A stretch of 64,000 nucleotides of DNA from Latrodectus hesperus (GCA_037975125.1 CM075857.1:67163899-67227898), one strand, 5' to 3'. Positions 28,832 through 42,120 are shown, numbered from the stretch's first letter. The notes: a model not told the origin generated them from the sequence alone. Program-made: numbers and translations.

Positions 28832-29583
28832 TAATTTAAAATATCAGATAAATGCTTTCTTTGATGTTTAATCGATTTAATAATAGTTCATGTTCACGGT
28901 ATTATTTTCACTATATTTTTTTAGGATTTTTTTTAAACTTTATTAACGTGGTTGATTTTCTGTGAATTTATATACAGAATATATGGATTTTGTATTACAA
29001 CAAGGAAACAAGCTTTCAATTACATAAAATGTGATTTTCACAAATGTGCGATTGCACTGAAATATTTTGATAACAGTATTACTTATTTCATCCACTTATT
29101 TAAATACATATGTAATATTTTTTTGAATTAGAAAAGTTAAAATAAGGTTATTCATTCATTATATATAATTAACCTAGTTTAGTTAAAAAGACTTTAATTT
29201 TAATTCTCTTGGTGTTTTCTCTTTTCTTTATTCTTCAAAATTAGCATATTTTAAGAATTATGAATATAGGTAATTTCGAAAAAAAGAAAAAGCCTCCTGA
29301 TTAAAAAATTATTTAACTGAATTACTCCTGAAAAATTATTTAACTGAATAAATAAGCAAAAGTTACTACAATTAGCTTCATTGCTTATTTATTCAGTAAA
29401 GGAAACTAAACATTTTATCAGTTCGTTTAGCTTTTGTTTATAAAATGTGCACTATTTTTGTCATCTGTTTACCCAAAATTAGTAACCATGCAGCACAAAT
29501 CATAATTATATAGTAACTTAAAAGCTTTATTAACTGTAAGAAGAAATTTATCTTTTTCATTGTGAGTATATTTGTACGTTATT

Positions 29584-29596
29584 AGGTCAAAGGGGT
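29584..29596 (+). promoter_or_regulatory. Candidate DR1-like nuclear-receptor element
   Basis: AGGTCA, a one-base spacer A, then AGGGGT form an imperfect direct repeat of the receptor half-site spaced by one, the arrangement bound by HNF4 or RXR/USP dimers. It lies in EcR intron 1. The second half-site is imperfect, so this is only a candidate. Confidence 0.25.
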
Positions 29597-30359
29597 AGTG
29601 AATTTGTCAAATTTCATTTTATTCAAACTCCGTTATGGAACATGATTTAAAAATATTTTTATAGTAAAACTTGAAATTTGTTTTATGTTTACAGTTTTAA
29701 ATATTAACTTTATTTTTTTTATAGAAATCTTTGTAACGTATTTTATTCAGAAATGCTAAGGCTTAATATTTTTGCGAAAATTATGTTGGTTATATTTTTT
29801 TTTTAAATAAATGCGTAATTGGTATGATTCTTAAAATTTTTACTATCAGTAAAAAGTTCTGTTCAGAATAAAATATCTAAAAAATTATTATTTTTCACGA
29901 GCACAGCAATAAATAATTTTCTATGATCATTGTGGCCCGTATTACCAAAATATTTTATGTATTTATATCCGAATCTAATAAGTGTTATGTGAGAAATCAT
30001 GAAATATATATATTTTTAGGCTGAAAAAATGTCATGTTTTTTATTTATATTTTTTTAATTTATTTTGACGAAAATTTCTCATTATTTAAAGTATGAATTT
30101 GATCTTTTAATCATAAAGAACTAGATTTTTTTCTTTTTTAATCTATATTCATTTTTTGTATTTTTTTATAAATGTATAAAACTGATTTAGAAAGTGCTTT
30201 AATAGCAATTACAAGGTACACTGAGTAACATCCACTTGTCTCCAGAGATGTAGTCGTATTTACTTTTTCTAACAAAATAATAATAAAAAAAAAAGAAATG
30301 AATGTTGAATAAATCAAATGGAATAGTAATTCTGTACTTGCTTTGACCCCTAAACAAGA

Positions 30360-30560
30360 ATAATTCACAATGGAAAGAAGAAAGCGGGAATTACGCTTCG
30401 CGGCTTGGCATAGAAGCATAACAATAGTCCACGCCAGTAAGCACAAGCACGCTCAATCTCTGTGATTGGCGATTATAAATATTTTTTAGTTGTTTGATTG
30501 GCGCTGCTTCCACTCAGACAATCGCCAGATTTTTTCCTTCTGTTTTGAGACGAATGTGCG
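30360..30560 (+). promoter_or_regulatory. EcR: Possible internal promoter patch (CCAAT/TATA motifs)
   Basis: Two direct copies of GATTGGCG (inverted CCAAT context; 30464-30471 and 30496-30503) lie either side of TATAAATA (30474-30481), in a CpG-containing patch about 2.7 kb before the DNA-binding-domain exon. The motif spacing is not typical of a core promoter, so confidence is low. Confidence 0.2.
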
Positions 30561-33093
30561 ATTAAGTCTTTATTGTATAAAAAAAAAGGGAAAAACTATT
30601 GCTATTTGATGTTACAAAGAACGCAGAGAATTCTGAACATAATAAATTCTTTTATTTTTATGTGAGAGGTTCTTTTTTTTTTACCACATTTTTTTCTGCA
30701 AAGAATTAATCGTATATAATTTGTGAATATCGCATGTCAATATGTCACGTGATATCTTTTCAAGAATAAAAACTGATAAACTAGAGAGATTATCATACTT
30801 AGATGTGTTCACTCATTATGTAAATTATTTCCAACTGGGGGTGCAAACCCACTTATGTAAATATTTTTAAATTATTTGTTTCTTTTATTGTATTGACCTA
30901 GCAAAGAAATTTAACATGTGAAATTTAACAAGAAAAACTAACATTGTAAATGTGTAATGATTGTTATCAAGAAAATTTATATTTCTTAACAGAAGAGTGT
31001 AAATAACCAATCAAAAAATACTATGTTTAAAAGAATGTTACGTGTACACTTACAAATTGCAAGATTTTGTAAACCTTTTGTTTTGTTTTAATAAAAAGAT
31101 TCTTGGTTAGAGGGACAGCTTTTAGGGCAGGCAGCAAAGGTGACTCCTCTTGGAAAATATACAAAGCTTATGCAAGAATGTTATGTTTTAGCTCAAGTTA
31201 TTCAAAAAGAAGTACATGGCCAAATAGGCTACACACCTCGTGCTATTTCTAGACCGAATATTTTTTTTTTAGATGTGTTCACATTGTATCTTAATGTAAT
31301 ATGGAAAGAATTGAAACGTAAATAATTTCATTTTCAACTGAAATTATAACATTAATATATGTAACAAATAATTGATTTTGATAAAATGTTGTAGTTACTT
31401 CTTTCAATGTATACTTTAAATTAAATGCATACAAAAGTGCTTATAAAAGTATTTATACTATACTAAGTTTAAATTGATGTTAAAAAAAACTGTAATAAAA
31501 ATTATTTAAATATCATGGAATGATATCCGAATATATTTTCTAATGCATCGTTTACATTCTTAAGCTTTTTTTAATACTTAGCGTGTCACGTTTTACTATA
31601 ATGAAATTCAATTTACTTGAAGGATTTTATACAATTAGTAAAATTGTATAAAAAATAATTGTTCACTTATAGGAAGGGGCAAAAAGTTAGTCGCACTTTC
31701 GTAAGCACTCGGTCACGGTTTTACAAGCATTTTTTGCCATAACTAATGCATAAAACGACACGCAATATTATGGTAAAACAATCATTCTTTTGTATGGCGG
31801 GGCGAAAGAAAAAATGGAAGAATTTATTATGGCATTTTTCTGTGGAATTTTTCTATTGTTTGATCGTCTGCCATAACTTTGACCTTCTGTTACATGGGAT
31901 ACCACAACTACATTAAAAACGTAGTTTATTAGTACATTCTGAGAGTTGCTCGAGAGAGAAAAAATTTGTTTTTCGGCCTTGAACCCTTTTTCCAGTTCGA
32001 TGCACTTAAGGCGATCGTCTGCAAATTTATTTTAACTGTTTTCCATTCGACGAGAATCAGATATTTGTAGTGTTTTAGGTGTGACTCGCGAATCACGTTT
32101 ACTGAACGGAAATAGTTTGCATTTTTTTTTCCTACATTATCGCCGAGGAATTGGTAAAAAACTGGTTCTGTAGATGTACAGATTCCAAGAAAAACTGAAA
32201 AATTAATTTCCCTCTTTTTATAATTTGGAGAGAAAAAGTTATTTTTAAAATAAAAGAGTTCATTTTAAAAATTAGTTTACTTTCATCTTGTCATCGATTT
32301 TTATTCTAATTCATTTTCCATCCCAATCGATTTGCTCTTCTTCTTTCAAGTCTAAACAATGTAGTTTTCTAAACCATAATGATTGATAGATTTGTTGACA
32401 GAAATATTTAAGCTTATTATAACTCTTCTAAACGTTTATTTTTAAATATGAGATTTTATTAGTAAGGTTACAAATTTTTTTTAATTTTCGCACATTTGGC
32501 GACTTTTGAAATAAATTATCTCTATTTTTCATACTAATTCCTTGAGCAATTGAATAATGTCAAGCATGATCCCATATTTTGTTATACCTGATTATAAAAT
32601 CTATTTCTGATTTTAAAGTCTATACCTAAATTTAATAAAAAAATATTAGAAATAAAAATATTTAAAATTGATTCTTATTACATTGTATTAATCATCATAT
32701 GAGTATTTATGTATTTATATATAGACTGTGTTGAAATAAATTAATACATGATTGATCAACAACAATTTAATGAAAAAAAATAATCCTTAAGTGATAGTTT
32801 GAGTTTAATTTCTTTGTCAATAAAATTAATCATTTTCAAATTGTTAATATGTATATCATTTTCAATTGTATTATTCAATTTTCTCAGGCTATATATATCA
32901 TGATAGCATAGAATACGAGTCTAATTCACGAAGCAGTGTATTTGCCTTCGTATACTTACAATTTTCTTAATAATACTTACAATTACAAGAGAATCTGGAT
33001 TTTTATCATTCTATATTTTATTTATTTAAAACAAATCATTGTCTTGATCAGTTGATTAAATATGTCAGCAGGTATCAGTAGATTTTATCTTAA

Positions 33094-33405
<312 letters not shown>

Positions 33406-33546
33406 GTTTTTTCCGGCGGAGTATAACAAAAAATGCAGTCTACCAATGCAAATATGGCAATAACTGTGAAATTGATATGTACATGAGAAGAAAATGCCAG
33501 GAATGTCGTTTGAAGAAATGCCTTACTGTTGGAATGAGGCCCGAAT
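33406..33546 (+). CDS. EcR: Ecdysone receptor, second zinc finger exon
   Basis: The exon begins in the Gly codon of CKG|FFRRS. It encodes [14 protein letters not shown], the second C4 finger (Cys of YQC, NNC, KCQEC) and the start of the C-terminal extension, [11 protein letters not shown]. All four zinc ligands and the D-box region (CKYGNNC) are present, so the DNA-binding and dimer-contact surfaces look intact. The donor GTAAGT at 33547 splits a Cys codon (T|GT), giving RPECVVPE after joining, which is the standard EcR sequence at this junction. Confidence 0.97.
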
Positions 33547-33807
33547 GTAAGTGACGTTTTCCTTATGTTTATTGTTGATTTTTGTAATTGCAGCAAACAT
33601 GTATTTATGTTTGAAAATTTCATGCTTTTTGAGACCTTACACTGCATTGCAAAATGATAAAAAGTAATTGTTAGTGGAATATTTAAATTAATCTAAGTTT
33701 GCTTAAAAGCTTTATTAATTAAATATTATTTCAGATTTTGTGAAAATATTCAACTTGTGGAAATGCATTGTTCTAACTTTAACTAATGGGAAAATTTTAT
33801 TTTGTAG
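33547..33807 (+). other. EcR: EcR intron (261 nt)
   Basis: GT-AG intron with donor GTAAGT and acceptor TTTTGTAG. No other feature seen. Confidence 0.95.
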
Positions 33808-34061
33808 GTGTTGTTCCAGAATACCAATGTGCCATTAAAAGAGAAACAAAAAAGGCCCAAAAAGATAAGGACAAGCCAAACAGTACGACTAGGGACAGTG
33901 GCTCTGACAAGGAGGAAAAACCTGTTGGCAGTCCCCAAGTGAATGGGGCTGCTGTGCAAAATAAGACCTTGAACAAAGCACAAGAGGAGTTAATCAGCAG
34001 GCTAGTCGTGTTTCAAGAAGAATATGAATCACCATCGGAAGATGACTTCAAGAAAATAACA
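33808..34061 (+). CDS. EcR: Ecdysone receptor, hinge (D domain) and start of ligand-binding domain
   Basis: The exon completes the T-box/A-box extension (VVPEYQCAIKRE) and then encodes a charged, low-complexity hinge with lysine-rich KKAQKDKDKPN and acidic SGSDKEEKP segments. It enters helix 1 of the ligand-binding domain at about LNKAQEELISRLVVFQEEYESPSEDD. It ends in phase 0 after ATAACA with donor GTGAGT. The hinge is short compared with many insect receptors. Helix 1 is recognisable from QEELISRLV and the EYE.PSEDD motif. Confidence 0.96.
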
Positions 34062-34783
34062 GTGAGTATAAATTTACTTTTTAGAAAACTAATGTCCTTT
34101 TGTCCAGAATTCAGTTAGAATTACTTTTTCATAAAAGTCACAAATTGTTTGTGAAATGTTAGTAGCATCATTGCTCAAATTATGGGCACACACATATTAA
34201 ACATAACTTACATATGCTTTTATATAAAAATCAATAAGTTAAATATTGATAATGAAATAGGTTGCATGAAAGTTTGCAAAGTGAACATTATTTACAATTT
34301 TATTTGCGTTTTTTATACTTTTATTATCGTATCCTGATATTAAGATATTGTGAATGGAACAACTGATTGTTTGCACTTATCATTGTGCTTATCCATGTGT
34401 GTGTAAATATCTTTAAATATTTTTCATATGAAGTAAAATTACAAGGAGAACAAAATTTTAGAAAATTATTTACAAAACTGTACATCTTTGCTTATCATTA
34501 TGGCTTTAACAGGCATAATTATAGATGTTAATGAAAAGACATGGCCAAGCAAATTTAGTTTTTTTTTGCTTCTATAAGTTTAATTCCAAGAAATAATTGC
34601 TGTAATCTTATAAAGCTACTGTCAGACATGTAGGAAAAATCAAATCCAAACTAATTAACAAAGAATAAAATATTTTTTCTTTAATTATTTAGATCACTAT
34701 TAACAATCTTGATTGCTATTAAATCTTTAATTATTTATACTGTGTTAATTATGAATTAATTGATTTGTTGATTCACATTTTAG
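34062..34783 (+). other. EcR: EcR intron (722 nt)
   Basis: GT-AG intron, phase 0, AT-rich, no further feature seen. Confidence 0.95.
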
Positions 34784-34939
34784 GCTTTTCCTCTGGGTGA
34801 TAGTGAAGAAGATAGCATGAAGAGATTCCAACACATCACAGAAATCACCATCTTGACCGTCCAACTCATTGTTGAATTCTCCAAAAGGGTTCCTGGTTTT
34901 GACACTCTTTCTAGAGAAGACCAAATTACACTGTTGAAG
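34784..34939 (+). CDS. EcR: Ecdysone receptor, ligand-binding domain helices 3-5
   Basis: This exon encodes 52 residues from [15 protein letters not shown] through [19 protein letters not shown] to [26 protein letters not shown] is the EcR signature in helix 3. The two Thr of ITILTVQ correspond to residues that contact the ecdysteroid in solved insect EcR structures, and the Glu of ITEIT is also kept. [11 protein letters not shown] is the helix 4/5 charge-clamp region for co-activators. The exon is phase 0 at both ends, with acceptor TTTTAG and donor GTAAGT. Confidence 0.97.
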
Positions 34940-35778
34940 GTAAGTATTAATATATTTATTAAATTTTATAAATTGTATATTTTTTGTCCTATGGTTTACA
35001 ATTTTTTAAAATTTTATTGAAATTTAACAGTATAATAATTAGTTAAATATATTGTATGAAGAGCTGAGTAATGACCTAAATTTTATTAGTTAAGAATGTT
35101 GAAGTATAGACTTCTTGCAGAATTTCTAAGTTTTAAAATTACTTAATAGTTGATGGAAAATTTTAATAAATGTGATTTTAAATGAGCTTGCATTTTATAA
35201 CTATACAATAAATATTGATATTTAAAACTTTAACTAGAGAGTTTATAATCGAGTACACCTTGATTCTTTGGCGATTTTTTTTATGCCGAGATGTGACTAA
35301 CAAGATGGCCACTTCACAAAAGCTATGCAAAGATGATTACCAGAATCAAAGTTAACTGTCAAATGTTAACCCAAAATTTCCCTAAAAATATTAGCAATTT
35401 TTTTACTGTGCATTAACCAAAATGCTGCTGTAAAACTGCAATTTTCTTACCCATTATATTTGTATGACTTTTTAAAAAAAACCTACCATCTTTTGTTAAT
35501 TTAAGCATAATAGATTTTGTTAACATAATATAAATTTATTAATATAAAATGTTACAAGGGCCCATATTAACTTATGTTTTAGATCAGATGCATAATAGAT
35601 GGTAAATAAAGTAAGCTTACTATATTGAATCAAAATTTTGTACATTATAATTGTTTTAATCATATTATATAAATATTTTAAATTTCATACTTGATCTTTT
35701 TTCATTTATAAACTTATAATCTTTAAGAACTTAATGTAATGTTGATAAACAACAAATTGATATTTTCTAATATTTCAG
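34940..35778 (+). other. EcR: EcR intron (839 nt)
   Basis: GT-AG intron, phase 0, with acceptor ATATTTCAG. AT-rich, no further feature seen. Confidence 0.95.
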
Positions 35779-36001
35779 GCCTGCTCTAGTGAAGTAATGA
35801 TGTTGAGAACAGCCAGAAAGTATGATATCAAAACAGATTCAATAGTGTTTGCTAATAACCAGCCATATACCAGAGAAAACTACCGCAGTGCCTGCATGGG
35901 AGATTCTGCGGATTCCATTTTCCACTTCTGCAGGAATATGTGTGTCCTCAAAGTAGACAATGCTGAATATGCTCTATTAACAGCCATTGTCATTTTCTCT
36001 G
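35779..36001 (+). CDS. EcR: Ecdysone receptor, ligand-binding domain helices 5-8
   Basis: The exon starts with the signature ACSSEVMMLRTARKYD, continues with the beta-hairpin and helix 6 region SIVFANNQPYTRENYRSACMGD, then helix 7 (FHFCRNM), and ends in VDNAEYALLTAIVIFS, the heterodimer-proximal helix 8. The Arg of MMLR and the Tyr of ENYR match ligand-contact positions in insect EcR. The residue after that Arg is Thr, where Met or Val is usual, and AGM at the helix 6 turn is ACM here. The donor GTCAGT at 36002 leaves phase 1 (G|AG). Confidence 0.97.
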
Positions 36002-36049
36002 GTCAGTTCTGCCTGCATTCTATGTTCTAGAATTATTTCAATTTACTTT

Positions 36050-36155
36050 CTCATTTAAATCTATAATATACTGGCTTGCTGATTACTCATTTAAATCTAT
36101 AATATACTGGATTGCTGATTGCTCATTTAAATCTATAATATACTGGATTGCTGAT
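36050..36155. repeat. Three tandem 36-bp units
   Basis: The segment TCATTTAAATCTATAATATA followed by CTGGATTGCTGATTGC starts at 36051, 36087 and 36123. Units two and three are nearly identical, and the first differs at a few bases. The near-identity suggests a recent expansion inside the last EcR intron. Confidence 0.95.
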
Positions 36156-37522
36156 AATTTCAACATCAGTTATGCAAAATTCAGTTTATTTGAACTGAAT
36201 TAAATTTTAAAAATGTTTAATATTTATAGTATTTTAAATATAATCTTAACGTATATTGTAAGAATTATAAAAAAGAGTGAAACATTCTATCTAATTTCAT
36301 TGTGTTTTTTCCTGGATAAGAGGTTCATTTAATTTTGTATTTTTGTACTTCAATATTACTTTATTTTTTCAGACTGTTAAATAAGCACCCATGCAAAAAC
36401 TATAACAACAAAACAACTCATTATCTTTTAAGATCTTCCCTATTTTCCTTTAATGTACAATAAAATTTAGTTTAGTGAAATTTTGCGACAAAAAACAGTA
36501 ATTTAGGAAAGTTTGCAATTTTTTTTTGTACCAAATGGTTTTTATAGGGATATGTTCATGCTCATTCTTAACAATATGCCATGCTGCAACATTTTATTTG
36601 TAGAACAACTTTCATTTCTTAATGATGTCTATGTCTAAATACATTTGTACAAGTCGCATTTCTAAATAATTTAAATTAATGGCTATTTTATAATCTAATA
36701 ATCTCATTTCACTTGTGTACTATATTTGTATTCAATAAAAATTAAATATTTCATTTGATAAACTACATGTTGAAAATAATACTTTTGAGTCTACATTTTT
36801 TATAATGTTCTGAAAAATCTGCATTTTTACTTTTAAATTTTTAAGGTTTTATTTTTTGCATAATTATAGCAATAATATTTTCTTAACTTTAATTAAACTC
36901 AATTATTATAATCATTTAAAGATAAAAATATAAAAATTTTGGATTGATTTATGTCTTGTAGAAAATCAGAATGATAAATTAAAAGGATTAGATAATTACA
37001 ATTAACACTAATTTGAAAATAGGTCATATTTTTTATAACCATATTTTATTTCAAACCAAAATATTGTTCTTACTTTATACTTAGAAAGATATTCTTTCTG
37101 TTTTAGTTGAATTGTTGAATGCATTTCCAGTTATCATCAATTTAAGTTTTATATAAATTTTTAATAAGTAACAGTAGCAAAAGTTATTATGAAAGATAAT
37201 TATATTATTCTACTTACTTATATATTATTTATTATAATAGATAATCACTTATTGCTAAGTTCCTTGAAACAACTTTTTCAAAGCATTAATATTTTAGATT
37301 TTGAAAATTTTTTGGTTATATTAAAGATGTAGTTTTTCACTAGTAAGTTCATATACAAATTGAGATTCTATTCCATAAATAAGAAACACTTCACAATACA
37401 ATTAGTACAAAGAAATGTCTTAGAATTTCATAGTTATCGGGCTAATAAAACTTAAAAGAGATCTATCAGGAAGACTTACAGAAAATATAAAACAATTATT
37501 ATGTAAATTAATTTTAAAATGA

Positions 37523-37525
<3 letters not shown>

Positions 37526-37588
<63 letters not shown>
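37526..37588. repeat. (TA)n microsatellite
   Basis: About 31 TA dinucleotides, in the last EcR intron. Confidence 0.99.
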
Positions 37589-37592
<4 letters not shown>

Positions 37593-37794
37593 TTTGGGAT
37601 CTAGAAATTTTAAGGCCTTATTGCTGCTTTTGTCTGTTTTGAAAGTTTGAAGTTTTCTCACCAGTCTGAAAATTTGTCATCAATAGTGTTTTGATACTGA
37701 CTTGTCAAAATATTATATGTTTAAAGTTATTTTATAATATATTATGAAGACCAGATTCCAATTTAATTTTGTGTCTCTTTTTTTGTTTTCACAG

Positions 37795-38036
37795 AGCGAC
37801 CCTGTCTGCTGGAACCAAAGAAAGTGGAGAAAATCCAAGACTTCTACATAGAAACACTCAGGGCATACATTGCCACTAATAGACCTCCAGGCAAAAACTA
37901 TTTTGCCAGACTTCTTTCCACTTTGGTTGAACTTCGCACACTTGGAAACATGAACTCAGAGTTGTGCTTCTCTCTCAAGGTCCAGAACAAAAAGCTTCCT
38001 GCCTTCCTCGAAGAGATCTGGGACATTCAACAATAA
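37795..38036 (+). CDS. EcR: Ecdysone receptor, last coding exon: helices 9-12 and AF-2
   Basis: The exon completes IVIFSERP, then encodes KKVEKIQDFYIETLRAY (helix 9), the heterodimer-interface helix 10/11 ARLLSTLVELRTLGNMNSELCFSLK, and helix 12 LPAFLEEIWDIQQ before TAA at 38034-38036. The AF-2 core FLEEIWD is intact, so hormone-dependent co-activator binding should be possible. There is no long F domain after helix 12, in contrast to Drosophila EcR. From the split Asp codon at 33139/33140 to the stop, the common region encodes 393 residues. With at least 139 residues from the A/B exon the protein exceeds 530 residues. Confidence 0.97.
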
Positions 38037-41000
38037 GAAAACATCATCTTACAAGTCTTCGCTCGTCAACCATTCCATTTTTATTAAAAAAAAACAAAAA
38101 GTACCTGCAGCTCTTGTTGTCTCGAAAGTGAATGTTGTTCATTTCCTGTACCAGGAAGTTTCGACTTTTCTGCTCGTTTTTAACAAGAGATTTGAGGTTT
38201 TGTTTGCATAAGCAAGAACACATATTTTGGGTTGTGATCTCTGCTTTTGAAGCTGACACGTTTCACTGAAAGAAACGCACAAAAAATAAGTTTTGACGGA
38301 ACATAACTCTGCAAGCATCCAAAGCAGGTTTTCAACAGCGTTTCCGTCTCCGATGGGAGAATGCAATTAGCAACATTTTTTCTTTGAGAAAACGGATTGT
38401 CGTTGTGACTCAGTTTGTAAAAGAGTGTGTTTGCAAAAAAAAATATATAATAATAATAATAATTCATTCATTACTCTGGGTGGGATCATGGTTTATCAAT
38501 TCTCTATACACAAATCGGTTCATGTGAGAAGCTATTTCTCATATCAATGTATTTGTATATGGTGAGACAGTACCTCTTGTGTTAACTTTCGTTTTATTTT
38601 TTCCACAGTTAAACAACTTTTACCCACAATTCATCTTTTCTTGTATCATAACATTTGTGTTGCTAGTTAGCATTTCTCATTCATTACTCTCAGAGTCTTT
38701 ATTTTTTGCCATGTCTTTTATTTACTTTATGCATAATTTTTTCTCTGCAATAAATAAGTTTTTAACTTCTGGCTATATATATATAATAAAACAAGTTAAA
38801 TTTATGAATATGAATTCTACAAATCAGTTTTTGTATTACTTGAGGTTAGAAATTAATTTATTTTGAATATATTTTTAGTTATTTTCATTGTTAAAATTAT
38901 GTTTTATTTGCAAGCAAAAATTCTATTTTGTTTCTTGTTAACAAAAAATACAATATATTGAATAAGATGGCTCAAATTATATAATTTTTGGAAGAATCCT
39001 TTTGTGCACTTATATTGACAAATGTGGTCATTTTTACTATATGTAATTTAATTTGAAAATCATGGTTTTTAATATTTTAAAATTTCATCATTTTATGGTC
39101 AGTAATTTATGTGTTATTAATTTGATTATCATAAAATCTATTCTTCAATAAATACAACTTAAAGGATAAATTTGAAAAACAGGAATGCATTATTAATTGT
39201 TAAAATGAATTCTTAATAAAATAAAAATAAATTATTTTCCTGTTTTTCTAATTTACTAACAATTTTTTTAATCTATATAATCAATATATGTGTGCATTTT
39301 AAAGAATTATAAAAAATTGAGCAAAACTAATGGCATAGTAAAAATAACATTTGTAATTGTATATAAATGCCATAAGAATCACCTTCATGATACCACAATG
39401 TACAAATGTATTTACATTATGTATTCAAACCAGTACAATCCATAATTTGTTATTTTTGCTTGATGTTTGAGTTCTGCATATAAAATTTATGCACAATTGT
39501 TACTATCATTTGATTACATCTTCATTTATTTTCTTTTTAGTGTTATAAAGGTATTAAGTCCATTTTTAATTTCAATCATTTTTTTCCCCTTTCTTAGAAA
39601 ATATTGGTATATTCATGCTTTATATAACATCATATAGCTGTTTTTAAATTAAAACAATAAATGTTTTGTAAATAGCAGGAAGGTTTTTAAAATAAAAAAA
39701 GTTATAATGAAGGCAACTAAATCCTAATATAGGAACCATACATTTGAATTATATATTTCGGGTCTCTTTCAATCTTATGAGTAACTGTCGATCTTTGAAG
39801 GTGCTAGAAATAAATGTTAAAACCTTTTCTTCATGTTTAAGAACTTTTGGTGCTTTATGTGCTGTAGCTGAAGTGTTTTTACTAACTATATAAGTCACCA
39901 ATAAACAGGGCTTGAAGTTTTAAGAATACATAGAAACTTTTTTAACTATACAGCCTCAATACTTGGCCGGACCAAAAATTTCAGTGTTTCCCAAATGAAA
40001 ATTTAATATCTGTGCAATGGAATTAGACAAAAAGTAGAAATGGTTTTCTTTTGGAATTACATTGATTCTTCTTATGTATTATAGAATCAATGGAAGAATA
40101 AAAAAAAATTTTCAAGTGAAACATCCTTATCTGTACACTTGAGTTATGTAAATATTTGACGATAAATAAGTACTGTTGAAAAGTTACTTGTAACTCACTC
40201 ACGTTCTTTCAAAATGATAATTGTTTTCAACTGTATCTTGAAATATTAAAAGAAAAATATTTGTAAAGAAAATTAATGTTTGTCAATTTTAATATTGTAT
40301 AAAATTAATTTATTATTTAAGTTATTCTGGGGAAGACTGATATAGCTTTAAACCCTGTTATGAAATATCGTGCGCTACGGGGCCTTACTTTTTTGCAGCA
40401 CAGATGATATAGTATGAATTAAAATAAATAACATTGCTGCTATGTATGTTGTATACTTGAGAATTAGCAAAATATTTCCTTCCTACAGTAGTTGGCCTTG
40501 CTTTACATACATAGATGGGAATAGAATTACTGCTTGATACTATAAATAATGTAATTCAGCTTAACGTGTGTACTTATGCATGTTTAATTGTTTGAGTGAT
40601 GTTTGTGAAAGGGGCTGGGGAATGTTCTGTACTTAAGTGTCAGTTGAGCACAATAAAAAATGTTAGAGTTTGCAGTAGATAGGTATTTAACATGGGGGTA
40701 AATACTCATATTCTGGTTAATCGAATGAAATTTCAGGATATTTATTATTGTTTAACCATGTATTTTATAAACTAAATAGGCCTGTGTGCAGTTTTAATTG
40801 TTATATTTATTTATAAATTTACATTCTTTATATTTTAAACAGCACTCATCTACCTCTTTATTTTTTGAACAAAAATTTATATCAGTAATGTTTTAATCAT
40901 GTTTTAAAATTTAAATGGCATATGTAAAATGTAAAAAAAAAATGCATTGAATGGATATAGAAAATTTGTACAAATCTTTTAGTATCGTTGATGTAAAACT

Positions 41001-42120
41001 TAGAAAATGTGTAAATTATTTTTCTGGAATGCAAAACCTTTATGTAAAACAATTGTACATTTTATATTTAAGCAATATCATTATTTATAATCTGTAATTT
41101 TAATATTGGTTGAATAATTAGTGTATGATAAGATAAAAGTGGCACATATTATTTTGATAGGAATTGTTTTGAGGTTTTGCATTCCAGATTTTCAAATTAT
41201 AAATTCTATAATTTATGAAATAAATATTTTAATTAGGGTTTTCTCTTATTCGAAACCAAGCATTGGGGATGGCTAAACCCTTACATGGTGTATTCTTATA
41301 GCTAAGAAGCCTGATATTTATTACGTTACCTTTTTGGTAGCTAAGATGTGATATTTGTTGAGGGTGAATGATGCGCCTTACAAAGACTGTTATATGGTGT
41401 TGGTTGCTGTTTATTTGTAATATAGCATTTCTTTTCTGTATATGTACTACTAATGTTATAAATGGTGAAACAATATGGAGACTTCCCTATCCTCACAGTA
41501 CCCATTAATTTCTTCTAATTCACTTTCTCAAATTAGTAGAAATTAATGGACCACCAAAAATTTCATGCATTGGAGAACAAATTATGTATTTTTTTAGTTT
41601 GAGAGGATTAATGTTGGGGAAGATGCATTCTGTACTCATCCCCGAACGATGTGTAAATATTCCGATGAAAGTGCCCTTAACCAACTTTGATGACAAAAAA
41701 AAATCTCTCCTGAAAACATAATATATATTTATTTAAGGAAAAAACTATATTTTGTTATTTATGTTAAACTGTGAGGAGAAAAAAACTTTCGACATCCCTA
41801 TTCATTTGTTCCTTTAAAAATACTCAAAATGAGGAGGGAAGTCGCTAACTGTACAGTTTGTACTTTGTGTAAAGAGGAAGGGAGTAAAAATGTCCAATTG
41901 TTTTGTACAGTAGGTGCATTTTTGTATGCACTTTTTAAGAAGCTATTTTTCTTGTGCAAGAAATTTCGCTCTCGTCATCACAGTTCCAAAATACTTTTTA
42001 CTCTGAAGAAAAGTTTGTTTAGCCATCGCAGAAACTGTACAGAAGAATCCTCGTGCACTGCAGCAACCCTCTCACTGTCTGGAAATAGAATTGGGAACCA
42101 GTGGATCTGAGATCTACACA
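38037..42120 (+). other. EcR: Probable EcR 3' UTR and downstream DNA
   Basis: The stop codon is followed by AT-rich DNA with many AATAAA motifs (for example 38749-38754), so the poly(A) site cannot be chosen from sequence. Parts near 38040-38400 and 41230-42110 have more balanced composition, as expected for a transcribed UTR. Three Pumilio-type TGTAAATA octamers occur (39667-39674, 40147-40154, 41652-41659), slightly more than chance in such AT-rich DNA. A 93-codon ATG frame at 41829-42110 has no recognisable domain. Confidence 0.45.

Larger units (their letters stand above)
36002..37794 (+). other. EcR: EcR last intron (1793 nt)
   Basis: GT-AG intron with acceptor TTTTCACAG. It contains the 36-bp tandem repeat at 36050-36155 and a TA microsatellite at 37526-37588. 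Otherwise AT-rich with nothing recognised. Confidence 0.95.

Noticed and set aside
31140..31325. Possible short exon in EcR intron 1
   Set aside because: Frame begins at GTG with no acceptor in correct phase, no similarity to EcR A/B domains, and a T-run inside.
41829..42110. 93-codon ATG frame with several Cys, downstream of EcR
   Set aside because: No domain, no splice or promoter support, and it probably lies in the EcR 3' UTR. Kept only as a note.
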